A stretch of DNA of 26,927 nt, from contig NZ_CAAKON010000001.1 of assembly GCF_901212655.1 (NCBI RefSeq), positions 1-26,927 of the forward strand, in the 5' to 3' direction. Positions 13,959 to 20,613 of this stretch are shown here, piece after piece. This DNA is from Olsenella uli (GTDB lineage: Bacteria; Actinomycetota; Coriobacteriia; Coriobacteriales; Atopobiaceae). Made by a program: the position numbers and the translations under genes. Positions within the stretch are counted from its first letter, which is position 1, and the number at the start of each line of letters is the position of its first letter. Under the pieces are notes generated by a model, which saw only the letters and a program-made list of their open reading frames with translations, made no database searches and was not told where the DNA came from.

Positions 13959-14999
13959 CTAGGCGTGGTCGTGTCCGCAGCCGCAGCCGTCGCCATGGCC
14001 GCCGCAGCACTCGTGGCCCTCGTCGTGGCCACCGCAACCACACTCGTGGTGGTCGCAGCCCTCGTCCTCGAACTGGCTCGTGTCGAGCTTGGACCAGTCC
14101 AGGCCAGCGGCCGCCGCATCGGCCTGCTCGGCATAGAGCAGCGCGATGGCCTGCGTGCCCAGGCGCTTGCCGCCAATCTGGCAGAGCATGTCATAGAGGG
14201 TGTAGGCGGTCTCGCAGCCCGGCAGGGTGATCTCGAGGTCCTCGGACTGGCTGATGGCGAGCCCGATGTCCTTGCGGAAGTGCTCCACCAGAAAGCCCGG
14301 CTTCCAGTCGCCCTCGAGCACCTTGGGGCCAAGGTTGGTGAGGGCCACCGAGGAGCCCATGCCCGTGCCCACCATATCCAGCATGAGCTTGGGATCGAGC
14401 CCGCCCTGCTCGGCCAGCGCCACGGCGTCGGCCATGCCCACCATGCAGCTCGCAAGCGAGACCTGGTTGCAGAGCTTGGCCGTCTGGCCCTTGCCCGCGC
14501 CACCAAAGTAGAAGACCTTGTCGCCAAAGGTCTCGAGCACGGGCAGGATCGGCGCCGCGTCCTGCTCGGTGCAGCCAAGGATCAGGGTCAGCGTGCCGGC
14601 GATGGCACCACCCTCACCGCCCGTGACCGGGCAGTCCACGGCATGCTTGTCCTCCACCTCGGCCGCGTCGTGGATGTCGCGGGCAAGCTGGGGCGAGGAG
14701 GTGGTGAGGTCCACGAGCCAGGCGCCCTTCTTGGCGGCACGAACCAGGCCCTCGCTTGCCAGGTAGACGTCCTCGACGTCTGAGGGGTAACCCAGCATCG
14801 TGAAGACGATGTCGGCGTCCGCGGCAGCCTTGGCGGGAGAGTCGGCCCAGGCGGCTCCCTTGGCAACGAGCGCGTCTGCCTTGGACTTTGTACGGTTGTA
14901 GACCGTGACCTCGTAGCCGGCGTCGAGGATGTGGCCGGCGATGGGCGCACCCATGATGCCGGTGCCTACGAAGGCGATCTTTGGCTTGCTGTTGGTCAT
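13959..14999 (-). CDS. 3-hydroxyisobutyrate dehydrogenase-family enzyme with a His/Cys-rich C-terminal tail
   Basis: A 346-residue beta-hydroxyacid dehydrogenase (HIBADH, GarR/GlxR group). Residues 6-20 hold the NAD(P) motif IAFVGTGIMGAPIAG. DCPVTGGEGGA (122-132) is the substrate-binding motif, and GKGQTAKLCNQV (169-180) carries the catalytic Lys and conserved Asn. The helical domain ends near residue 305. Residues 314-346 then form an extra tail with seven Cys and seven His in 33 residues, with Gly, Asp and Glu between; such tails bind Ni, Zn or Cu in proteins such as SlyD and HypB. The tail is continuous with the enzyme frame. The substrate is not readable. The ATG at 14999 has AAGGGA 6 nt upstream. 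Genes on the same strand follow with gaps of about 53 nt, 57 nt and 7 nt, suggesting one unit. Confidence 0.9.
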   Translation of the reverse strand: MTNSKPKIAFVGTGIMGAPIAGHILDAGYEVTVYNRTKSKADALVAKGAAWADSPAKAAADADIVFTMLGYPSDVEDVYLASEGLVRAAKKGAWLVDLTTSSPQLARDIHDAAEVEDKHAVDCPVTGGEGGAIAGTLTLILGCTEQDAAPILPVLETFGDKVFYFGGAGKGQTAKLCNQVSLASCMVGMADAVALAEQGGLDPKLMLDMVGTGMGSSVALTNLGPKVLEGDWKPGFLVEHFRKDIGLAISQSEDLEITLPGCETAYTLYDMLCQIGGKRLGTQAIALLYAEQADAAAAGLDWSKLDTSQFEDEGCDHHECGCGGHDEGHECCGGHGDGCGCGHDHA

Positions 15000-15018
15000 G
15001 CTCTTCCCTTCGAGAACA

Positions 15019-15046
15019 CGCCGCGGGCGCTTGGGCGCCCGCGGCG
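15019..15046. promoter_or_regulatory. Perfect 12-bp hairpin before the dehydrogenase gene
   Basis: CGCCGCGGGCGC (15019-15030) and GCGCCCGCGGCG (15035-15046) form a perfect stem with a 4-nt loop TTGG. It ends about 8 nt before the dehydrogenase ribosome-binding site. There is no strong U-tract. It may be a leader hairpin or a factor-dependent stop. Confidence 0.5.
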
Positions 15047-15123
15047 GAATGGCGATGCTGTATGTATGGCCGGCTCACGTCGTTTGGCCCGGCAACGGCT
15101 TGCCCACAGGCGGCAACTCCGCC

Positions 15124-15182
15124 GCATGGGCCCGAACCGTGGGCGCCCCACCTGCCCGGCCAGCCGGGAACGGGGCCCATGC
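15124..15182. other. Multi-branched structure candidate after degV
   Basis: GCATGGGCCC (15124-15133) pairs perfectly with GGGCCCATGC (15173-15182). The enclosed segment folds into two further perfect hairpins: GTGGG/CCCAC (15139-15143/15147-15151) and CCCGGC/GCCGGG (15155-15160/15163-15168). This makes a three-way junction in the 220-bp gap between degV and the dehydrogenase gene. It may be the degV end structure, a leader element or a small RNA. Confidence 0.45.
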
Positions 15183-15219
15183 GAGGCAGGGCCCGGGGCC
15201 ACGGGGCCCGCTTGCCTGC

Positions 15220-16326
15220 CTAGCCCCGCGCCCCACGCACACGACGTGCGAGCTTGTCGGTAAACGAGAGCGTCTCCCTGCGGTCCTTGCCCCAGAAGAC
15301 GCAGGCCACCATGCCCGGCCCCACGTGCGCGCCAATCACCGGCGACACGGTGCTGAAGATGATGGGGATGTCCGAGCAGCCGGGCTCCTTGCGAACCTGG
15401 TCGGCAAGCCACTGGGCGTCCTTCTCCGCGTCCGAGGACACAATGCCGATGGGCATGTGCGTGATGACGCCCTCGGAGCCGATGTAGTTGGCCTTGAAGT
15501 CCGCGAGGATGGCACGCAGGGCCTTCTTGCGGCCGCGGCACATGCCCCGCAGCGTGAGGGTGCCGTTGAGGTCATAAGAGAGCTCGGGCTTGATGTCGAG
15601 CTTGCCGCCAACCTGCGCGGCAGCGGGCGGGATGCGGCCGCCGCGGGCCAGGGAGTCGAAGGAGTCGAGCGTGAAGTAGCCCTGGATGTAGAAACGGGCC
15701 TCCTCCGCCCACTCCACGAGCTCCTTGGCGGTAAGGCCATTGCCCACCTGGCGCACCGCCTCGATGGCAAGCAGCTCGGCCGCCGCGCTCGGGCAGAGGT
15801 TGTCCACCACGTAGAGCTCGTAGCCGGGGTGCGCCTCCCTTACCATCTCAGCCGCTTGGCGCGCGGCGTCGACGCTCGAGGAGAGCCCTCTCGTGAACGA
15901 GAGGTACACGGCGGGCACGCCAGACGCAGCCACCCGCTCGAAGACCTCCATGTAGTGGCCCGGCGTCACCGCGGAGGTGGTGACGTGCTCGCCCTTACGC
16001 ATGCGCTCGTAGAACTCGTGCGGGTCCATGGACTGCCAGAGGTCATCGGCGTGCTCGCCGTCCGCCATGACGAACGGGAAGCTGACGACCTCCACGCCGA
16101 GCGCACGGGCAACCTCGGGCGCAAAGTCCGCGCACGAGTCCACGATGATGCGGCACTGGCCATCGCGCCGGTAGCTTGCACCCACCTCGCGCGCAAACGC
16201 CGCAGGGGCGACCTCCCCCGAGCCCTGTACCGGCTCGGAAGAGACCGCCTCCACAGACGCCGCGGCCGCGGCCCCCATGGGGGTCGCGGCCTCAATGTTA
16301 GAGTCGACAGTCGTGTCGTTACTCAT
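15220..16326 (-). CDS. DegV-family fatty-acid-binding protein
   Basis: A 368-residue protein. Residues 1-~58 are a low-complexity Ala/Glu/Ser extension; the DegV domain follows with IIVDSCADF (~60-68), TTSAVTPGHYMEVF, YLSFTRGLSSSVDAA, FDSLARGGRIPPAAA and the C-terminal GAHVGPGMVACVFWG. DegV/FakB proteins bind a fatty acid and present it to the FakA kinase for phospholipid synthesis. No fakA gene is in the window. The ATG at 16326 overlaps the hpf stop by 8 nt (ATGAGTAA), pointing to translational coupling. The N-terminal extension is unusual for the family; it contains no transmembrane segment. Confidence 0.92.
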   Translation of the reverse strand: MSNDTTVDSNIEAATPMGAAAAASVEAVSSEPVQGSGEVAPAAFAREVGASYRRDGQCRIIVDSCADFAPEVARALGVEVVSFPFVMADGEHADDLWQSMDPHEFYERMRKGEHVTTSAVTPGHYMEVFERVAASGVPAVYLSFTRGLSSSVDAARQAAEMVREAHPGYELYVVDNLCPSAAAELLAIEAVRQVGNGLTAKELVEWAEEARFYIQGYFTLDSFDSLARGGRIPPAAAQVGGKLDIKPELSYDLNGTLTLRGMCRGRKKALRAILADFKANYIGSEGVITHMPIGIVSSDAEKDAQWLADQVRKEPGCSDIPIIFSTVSPVIGAHVGPGMVACVFWGKDRRETLSFTDKLARRVRGARG

Positions 16327-16897
16327 CTGGCTCCTCGATCTTGGGCTTGATGATGCCGTAGCCACCGTTCTTGCGGCGATAGATGACGTTCACCAGGCCG
16401 GTCGTGGAGTTGGTGAACACATAGAAGTCGTGACCGATGAGGTCGGTCTGGACAAGGGCCTCTTCCTCGCTCATCGGCGGCATGTCGATGACCTTCTCGC
16501 GCACAAGCTCGTCGTCCTCCTCGGGCAGCGGCTCGATGAGGTCTGCGAGGTCCTCGTGGACGAGCTTGGGCTGGGCGGCGGTGACGCGCTGGCGGTGGTC
16601 GATGACCTTGGTCTTGAACTTGCGCAGCTGGCGGGTCACCTTGTCCGCCGCGATGTCGATGGCGGCGTACATGTCGGGGTCTGCGGACTCGACGCGAACC
16701 ACGTTGTCGCGGACGCGAACGGTGACCTCGCAGATCGCGGCCTCGGGGTTGGAGCGGTTCTTCTCCACGCGGAGCACCACGTCGCACGTCATCGGCTGAA
16801 TGTCGAACACCTTGAGGGCGTCGCCGATCTTTTCGTCAACGTAGTCGTGCAGGGCGTCCGTGACCGTAACCTTGCGCCCAGAAACCTTGATGTCCAT
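16319..16897 (-). CDS. hpf: Ribosome hibernation promoting factor, long form
   Basis: A 192-residue protein that dimerises idle ribosomes into 100S particles. Residues 1-~100 form the ribosome-binding domain (MDIKVSGRKVTVTDALHDYV, ADPDMYAAIDIAADKVTRQL). An acidic linker (~115-135) leads to the C-terminal dimerisation domain (~136-192: ALVQTDLIGHDFYVFTNSTT, VNVIYRRKNGGYGIIKP). The ATG at 16897 has CGGAGG about 5 nt upstream. degV starts inside its 3' end, so both are made from one message. The upstream gap of about 177 nt may hold a structured leader. Confidence 0.95.
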   Translation of the reverse strand: MDIKVSGRKVTVTDALHDYVDEKIGDALKVFDIQPMTCDVVLRVEKNRSNPEAAICEVTVRVRDNVVRVESADPDMYAAIDIAADKVTRQLRKFKTKVIDHRQRVTAAQPKLVHEDLADLIEPLPEEDDELVREKVIDMPPMSEEEALVQTDLIGHDFYVFTNSTTGLVNVIYRRKNGGYGIIKPKIEEPDE

Positions 16898-17074
16898 CGT
16901 GCCTCCGTTCGTCGGACCTGCAGTGCACGTGCCAGGGAGACCCTCCCGTCAGACGCCTCCCCGCGATTCCGATAGGGCGGAACCTCGTATTGCTTCTGGT
17001 ACCCAACTCCGGCCGATTAGTGTCCTTGATTTCCAACTCGTCGGATGAGCGGCACGAAGCTGTCGGGAAGCTGA
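16898..17074 (-). ncRNA. Candidate structured leader of hpf (raiA-type RNA not excluded)
   Basis: The 177-nt region between the binding-lipoprotein stop and the hpf start has no gene. It holds small perfect hairpins (TTCCG/CGGAA and GGGAG/CTCCC) and two copies of CCGACGA, one near each end. A conserved raiA-motif RNA is known upstream of hpf/raiA genes in Firmicutes and Actinobacteria. I could not match its consensus by memory, so this rests on position and structure only. Confidence 0.25.
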
Positions 17075-18127
17075 CTACCCGGCGATGTTCACCGCGTTGG
17101 CGCCCGCCGTGGAGCCGTCCTGGCCGCCCGTGGCACCCATCACCGCCTCCGCGCCACTCCCCACCGCGGTGTCCGCCGGGGTCACGGAGGACATGGTGAC
17201 GCCCTGCACCTGCGTGTCCGGCGTGAGCGGGCACATGCCGCCGAGCCACTTTGCGCGGAGCACGTCGAGCACGCCGTTAGTGCTCATGGCGTCAAACGCC
17301 TCGGTGACCTGCTCCCGCAGGACGGCATTGGAGGGGTTCACGGCAACGCCCACGGAAACCGGCGCGTCGACGGAACCCGCGAGCGCGATGTCAGGGTAGC
17401 CCGCCTGGAGATAGGCGCCGGAATAGGCGTCGCAGAGCACGTAGTCGACAGACCCGGACTCGAGCGCGGCGAAGGCGTCGTTGAGGTTCGAGTAGGTCTT
17501 CGCCGCGGCCTGAAGGTCACTGCGCTTGAGCAGCTGCTGCGAGAGCGAGCTCTCCTGCAGGCCCACGGTCTTGCCCATGATGGCGCCGCGCTCGACCGTG
17601 CCCTCGGCGCCCTTGTGGAAGAAGGCCGTGGCCGCCTCCGCGTAGGAGCCCACCACGGTCATGCTCCCTGAGTTGCCCGCCTCGGCGCCCATGACGATAT
17701 CGCAGCCGGCGGAATCTGCCTGGGAGGCGTCGCCCACAGAGACGAAGGAGACGGTGAGGCCGAGCTCGTCCGCGAGGGCATAGGCAACGTCGACGTTGTA
17801 GCCGGCATGGCCACCGTCGGAAGAGCTCACGAGCATCGGCACGGAGGCCGAGGACTCGAGGCCCACGGTGAGCACGCCGTTCTCATGGATGTCTGGGGAG
17901 GTGACCTTCGGCGACAGCTTGGTGCCGGCCTTGGCCTCCTCGATGGTGGGGGCAGAGATGGCGGAGAGCGCCTTGCCCAAGCCCGCGTCCAGCGCTTGGG
18001 CGGCCTTGCCGGGAAGCTGGAGGGCGGTGTCTCGAGCCTCCGTGGCAGAGCAGGCAGAAAGGCCAAGCGTCACTGCAGACGCAACCAGCACCACGCCAAT
18101 GCGCCGGGCCGCTCTCATGCGTGTCAT
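17075..18127 (-). CDS. Solute-binding lipoprotein, amino-acid ABC type (SBP_bac_3)
   Basis: A 350-residue exported lipoprotein. The signal ends in the lipobox LSAC with Cys26. After a linker of ~60 residues the SBP_bac_3 domain follows: GVLTVGLESSASVPMLVSS, HAGYNVDVAYALADELGLTV, GCDIVMGAEAG, TVGLQESSLSQQLL, NDAFAALESGSVDYVLCDAYSG and SVGVAVNPSN. It should bind an amino acid or similar solute at the cell surface. A C-terminal tail of ~50 Ala/Gly/Thr/Val-rich residues follows the domain. No permease or ATPase gene is in the window, so it is an orphan. The ATG at 18127 has GAGGAGA about 5 nt upstream; a frame extension to 18175 is unsupported. Confidence 0.88.
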   Translation of the reverse strand: MTRMRAARRIGVVLVASAVTLGLSACSATEARDTALQLPGKAAQALDAGLGKALSAISAPTIEEAKAGTKLSPKVTSPDIHENGVLTVGLESSASVPMLVSSSDGGHAGYNVDVAYALADELGLTVSFVSVGDASQADSAGCDIVMGAEAGNSGSMTVVGSYAEAATAFFHKGAEGTVERGAIMGKTVGLQESSLSQQLLKRSDLQAAAKTYSNLNDAFAALESGSVDYVLCDAYSGAYLQAGYPDIALAGSVDAPVSVGVAVNPSNAVLREQVTEAFDAMSTNGVLDVLRAKWLGGMCPLTPDTQVQGVTMSSVTPADTAVGSGAEAVMGATGGQDGSTAGANAVNIAG

Positions 18128-18228
18128 CGAGTCTCCTCGCTCCCAGGGACGCCTGGCGCCCCGTGCATCTCCCATGCGGTGACAGGCAGGCCCCTGCCGC
18201 CTCGTGGCGCGTCCGAGGACCCGCCCAT

Positions 18229-18564
18229 CAGGTCGTCTCGTTCAGCTGACCTGGTATTTGACCCCACACTCGCGCACTGGGGCGGCCGCTTTGGAGACCG
18301 TGGCCCCCTCCACTACTGACCCTCTCGCCCGCGGGGCAGGATACCCCAGGTTTGTGTACGGGCGGTGCGGCTTACCTCTAGGACGAGCCATGCTCGCCCG
18401 AACGCGCGCGTCCGGACTTACGTGGATCCCTTTGCCCTCGTCTGGCATGGACTTGGGAGGCTGTCGCGGGCGGCGCCCACGGCTCGGCCGCGCGCGGACT
18501 TGGCCCCTTGGCCTCCGCCGCGCTCGGCGTCTTGTCCTCCCGCAACCACAGACCTGAACAAGAC
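18229..18564 (-). ncRNA. Candidate structured RNA or long leader of the binding-lipoprotein gene
   Basis: The 475-bp gap 18128-18602 has no convincing gene. A strong minus-strand promoter (18571-18579) would start RNA near 18564. The RNA is very G+C-rich with several hairpins: CGAGC/GCTCG (around 18383-18396), a GGGG/CCCC hairpin around 18335-18347, CCCCA/TGGGG (18263-18283), and a closing CAGGTC/GACCTG hairpin at 18229-18253. GTTCAG near the 5' end can pair with CTGAAC near 18241-18246, which would close a molecule of about 330 nt. I see no RNase P, tmRNA or SRP RNA signature. It could be an independent RNA, a riboswitch-like leader, or both. Confidence 0.35.
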
Positions 18565-18570
18565 TTTCGA

Positions 18571-18579
18571 ATTATAGCA
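18571..18579 (-). promoter_or_regulatory. Strong extended -10 promoter
   Basis: The minus strand reads TGCTATAAT, a consensus TATAAT with the TGn extension; no good -35 is seen. It is bracketed by an inverted repeat, GACCTG at 18551-18556 and CAGGTC at 18578-18583, which could be an operator. It lies 27 nt past the comF stop codon and reads toward the binding-lipoprotein gene. Confidence 0.7.
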
Positions 18580-18602
18580 GGTCATTGATGGTAAGCGCGG
18601 AA

Positions 18603-19361
18603 CTACCACGTTCGCGCGAGGGCACAGGCCGTCACGGACTCCGCCCCGGCCTCGCGAAGGGCGGCGGCGCACGCGCACATCGACGCCCCCGTGGTCACCA
18701 CGTCGTCTACCAGCAACAGCGAGAGCCCAGACACGTCCGCCACGACCTCCACCGCCCCGCGCGCGTTGGCCTGGCGCTCGCTCCTTCCCAACCGGCGCTG
18801 GTCCCTCGCCCGTGGGCGTGCGAGCACGTCTGCCACGGGAAGGCCCATCATGATGGCGAGGACCGCGGAGACCGGCTCCATGTGGTCGAAGCCGCGGCGC
18901 CGGTAGGCAGCCGTGGTTGCCGGCACAAAGCAGACCGCGTCGACCTCGTCCTCAGAGAACCGCGCGGCCCCGTCCGCCGCGGGCCAGAGCGAGGCCTCGT
19001 CGAGCGCACATGCCATGATGGCCGCGATAACGGGCGCGAGCCTGCGCTCGCCACCATCCTTGTGGGCAATGGCGAGGGACCTGCCCGGCCCCTCGAGCGG
19101 CAGCGCGCAGACGCAGGCGCGCGTCTCCCACGGCTCGCCGCGTGGGGCGTCGCACTCCGTGCAGGTGACCCATCCGTTTGGGGCGCCGCAGTTGGGGCAG
19201 GCCCACCGCTGGCACAGCCACGGCAGGCGCCCCCTGCACTCCAGGCACAGAAGCTCGCCTGGCTTGTCGCAGCACACGCAGCGGGTTGGCCACGCCAGCT
19301 CGAGCAACCCCTCGGCCACAGGCTCAATCAGCTCTTCCGCCAAAGGTCTCAATATCGACAC
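18603..19361 (-). CDS. ComF-family phosphoribosyltransferase-like protein
   Basis: A 252-residue ComF homologue, linked in other bacteria to DNA uptake. The N-terminal third has a double zinc ribbon (CVCCDKPGELLCLEC and CPNCGAP...CTEC). The C-terminal part has the type I phosphoribosyltransferase fold with VDAVCFVPATTAAYRRRGFD, QRRLGRSERQANARGA and the PRPP motif LLLVDDVVTTGASM. I prefer the GTG at 19361 because AAGGGGG lies 5 nt upstream; a GTG at 19376 in the same frame would add five residues but sits inside the terminator stem. No other competence gene is in the window. Its ribosome-binding site is buried in the ddl terminator hairpin. Confidence 0.88.
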   Translation of the reverse strand: MSILRPLAEELIEPVAEGLLELAWPTRCVCCDKPGELLCLECRGRLPWLCQRWACPNCGAPNGWVTCTECDAPRGEPWETRACVCALPLEGPGRSLAIAHKDGGERRLAPVIAAIMACALDEASLWPAADGAARFSEDEVDAVCFVPATTAAYRRRGFDHMEPVSAVLAIMMGLPVADVLARPRARDQRRLGRSERQANARGAVEVVADVSGLSLLLVDDVVTTGASMCACAAALREAGAESVTACALARTW

Positions 19362-19400
19362 AAAAGCCCCCTTCACGCCACAGATGGGCGCGAAGGGGGC
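19362..19400 (-). terminator. Terminator of the ligase gene overlapping the comF ribosome-binding site
   Basis: On the minus strand GCCCCCTTC (19400-19392) pairs perfectly with GAAGGGGGC (19374-19366). An inner GCGCC/GGCGT extends the stem to about 14 bp with one G-U pair and a 7-nt loop. TTTT follows at 19365-19362. The 3' arm is also the ribosome-binding site of comF. Confidence 0.85.
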
Positions 19401-19429
19401 CTCGGATTGACGAGATTGTAGCAGGAACG

Positions 19430-20521
19430 CTAGCGGTCGGTTCCGGCAACGGCGGCCAGGATGAGCTGATCAAGCACACCCGCGAGGTCGCGACCGGCGG
19501 CCTTCATCATCTCGGGGAAGCGCGAGTAGCGCGTAAGGCCCGGAATCGTGTTGACCTCGTTGAGGATGACCTCGCCCTCGGGAGTCACGAAGAGGTCGAC
19601 GCGCGCGAAGCCCGAGCAGTAGAGTGCGCGGTAGACGGCGAAGCCCGTCTCTCGCACGCGTGCCATCTCCTCGTCCGAGATCTGGGCGGGGCACCTCAGC
19701 GACGAGTTCATCGTGCTTGCGTCGGCACCGGCCGTCTGGTCCTGGTGGATGTGGAAGAAGCCGCCGTCCGTGACGACCGTCTCGTCAACGACGCCCATCT
19801 CGAGCTCGCCCGACGCGTCGCCGATGATGGCACAGCCAACCTCGGTGCCCACGATGGCCTCCTCCACGGAGACCTTGGGGTCGAGGGCGAAGGCAATCTC
19901 GAGCGCACGGCCCATCTCGCCGGAATCGGAGACCTTGGAGACGCCATACGAGGAGCCGCCGCGGGCGGGCTTCACAAAGACCGGGTAGCCACCGCAGGCC
20001 TCGACCGCCGCCGAGACGTCATCTGCCGAGCAGCCGCGATAGAGGACCTCGCACGAGGGCACGCGGATGCCGGAGGCACTGGCAAGGCGGTGCGAGGCGT
20101 CCTTGTCCATGCACACCGCGCTCGAGAGGACGCCGCAGCCCACATAGGGCACGCGGGCACTCTCGAGCAGCGCCTGGGTGATGCCGTCCTCGCCGCCCTG
20201 GCCGTGGAGCACAGGAAGGGCAACGTCCACGGCCACGCGGCGCAGCGTGCCGTCGGACTCGTGACGGAACAGGCCACCCTCCTCGCCCGGAACCACCACG
20301 ACGGGCACCACGTCGTGCGCCGCCCAGGCGTCGCCCTCGCACACGTCCGCGACGTCACCGGTGTAGTGGAGCCACGTGCCCTCACGCGTGATGCCGATAA
20401 GCTCGAGCTCGTAGTCGAGGCCCGAGAGCTCGGACAGGACGTTCGTGGCGGAGCGCAGGGAAATGTCGTGCTCAGACGAGGTGCCTCCGAACAGCACCGC
20501 AACGCGAAGGTTCTGACTCAT
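19430..20521 (-). CDS. ddl: D-alanine-D-alanine/D-lactate ligase, Van-type omega-loop
   Basis: ATP-grasp ligase that joins D-Ala to a second D-residue for peptidoglycan precursors; 363 residues. Family motifs: VAVLFGGTSSEHDISLRSA, LHGQGGEDG (105-113), YVGCGVLSSAVCMDK, VFVKPARGGSSYGVSKV (181-197), RVDLFV and NEVNTIPGLTRYSRFPEMM (321-339). The omega-loop region reads GGFFHIHQDQ (253-262); His259 aligns with His244 of VanA (IHQE), a residue tied to D-lactate preference, whereas housekeeping Ddl has a Tyr-containing loop here. Depsipeptide specificity is therefore possible but unproven. No vanH, vanX or vanRS gene lies nearby. The ATG at 20521 has AGGAG 7 nt upstream. A TGC-TAGGAT extended -10 lies at 20605-20613. 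Confidence 0.93.
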   Translation of the reverse strand: MSQNLRVAVLFGGTSSEHDISLRSATNVLSELSGLDYELELIGITREGTWLHYTGDVADVCEGDAWAAHDVVPVVVVPGEEGGLFRHESDGTLRRVAVDVALPVLHGQGGEDGITQALLESARVPYVGCGVLSSAVCMDKDASHRLASASGIRVPSCEVLYRGCSADDVSAAVEACGGYPVFVKPARGGSSYGVSKVSDSGEMGRALEIAFALDPKVSVEEAIVGTEVGCAIIGDASGELEMGVVDETVVTDGGFFHIHQDQTAGADASTMNSSLRCPAQISDEEMARVRETGFAVYRALYCSGFARVDLFVTPEGEVILNEVNTIPGLTRYSRFPEMMKAAGRDLAGVLDQLILAAVAGTDR

Positions 20522-20604
20522 GGATGCTCCTTTTATGGCCGCGCGTGCGCGCGGAACTCAGCGCCCCGCCGCCCGTACGGCAGGGCCATCAATCACGTCA
20601 CACC

Positions 20605-20613
20605 ATCCTAGCA
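20605..20613 (-). promoter_or_regulatory. Candidate extended -10 promoter of the ligase gene
   Basis: The minus strand reads TGCTAGGAT, an extended -10 without a clear -35, about 84 nt before the ligase start. The leader holds a CCGCGCG/GCGCGG hairpin (around 20537-20552). The rest of the 213-bp gap 20522-20734 shows no gene. Confidence 0.4.

Noticed and set aside
13906..14043. N-terminal extension of the HEAT-like protein into the dehydrogenase gene
   Set aside because: Arg-rich residues there come from reading the His/Cys-tail codons in another frame; the ATG at 13905 has its own ribosome-binding site.
18242..18448. Small minus-strand ORF of 68 residues in the same gap
   Set aside because: No ribosome-binding site, no family resemblance, and Arg/Pro/Gly-rich composition typical of shadow frames.
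18229..18564. RNase P RNA, tmRNA or SRP RNA in the comF-lipoprotein gap
   Set aside because: The conserved cores (GAGGAAAGTCC, ACAGAGA; tRNA-like end with CCA; GGTCCGGAAGGAAGCAGC) are not present.
19430..20521. Acquired vancomycin-resistance cluster
   Set aside because: Only a ligase is present, with no vanH, vanX or vanRS and housekeeping neighbours; the Van-like loop is reported as a feature of the native enzyme instead.
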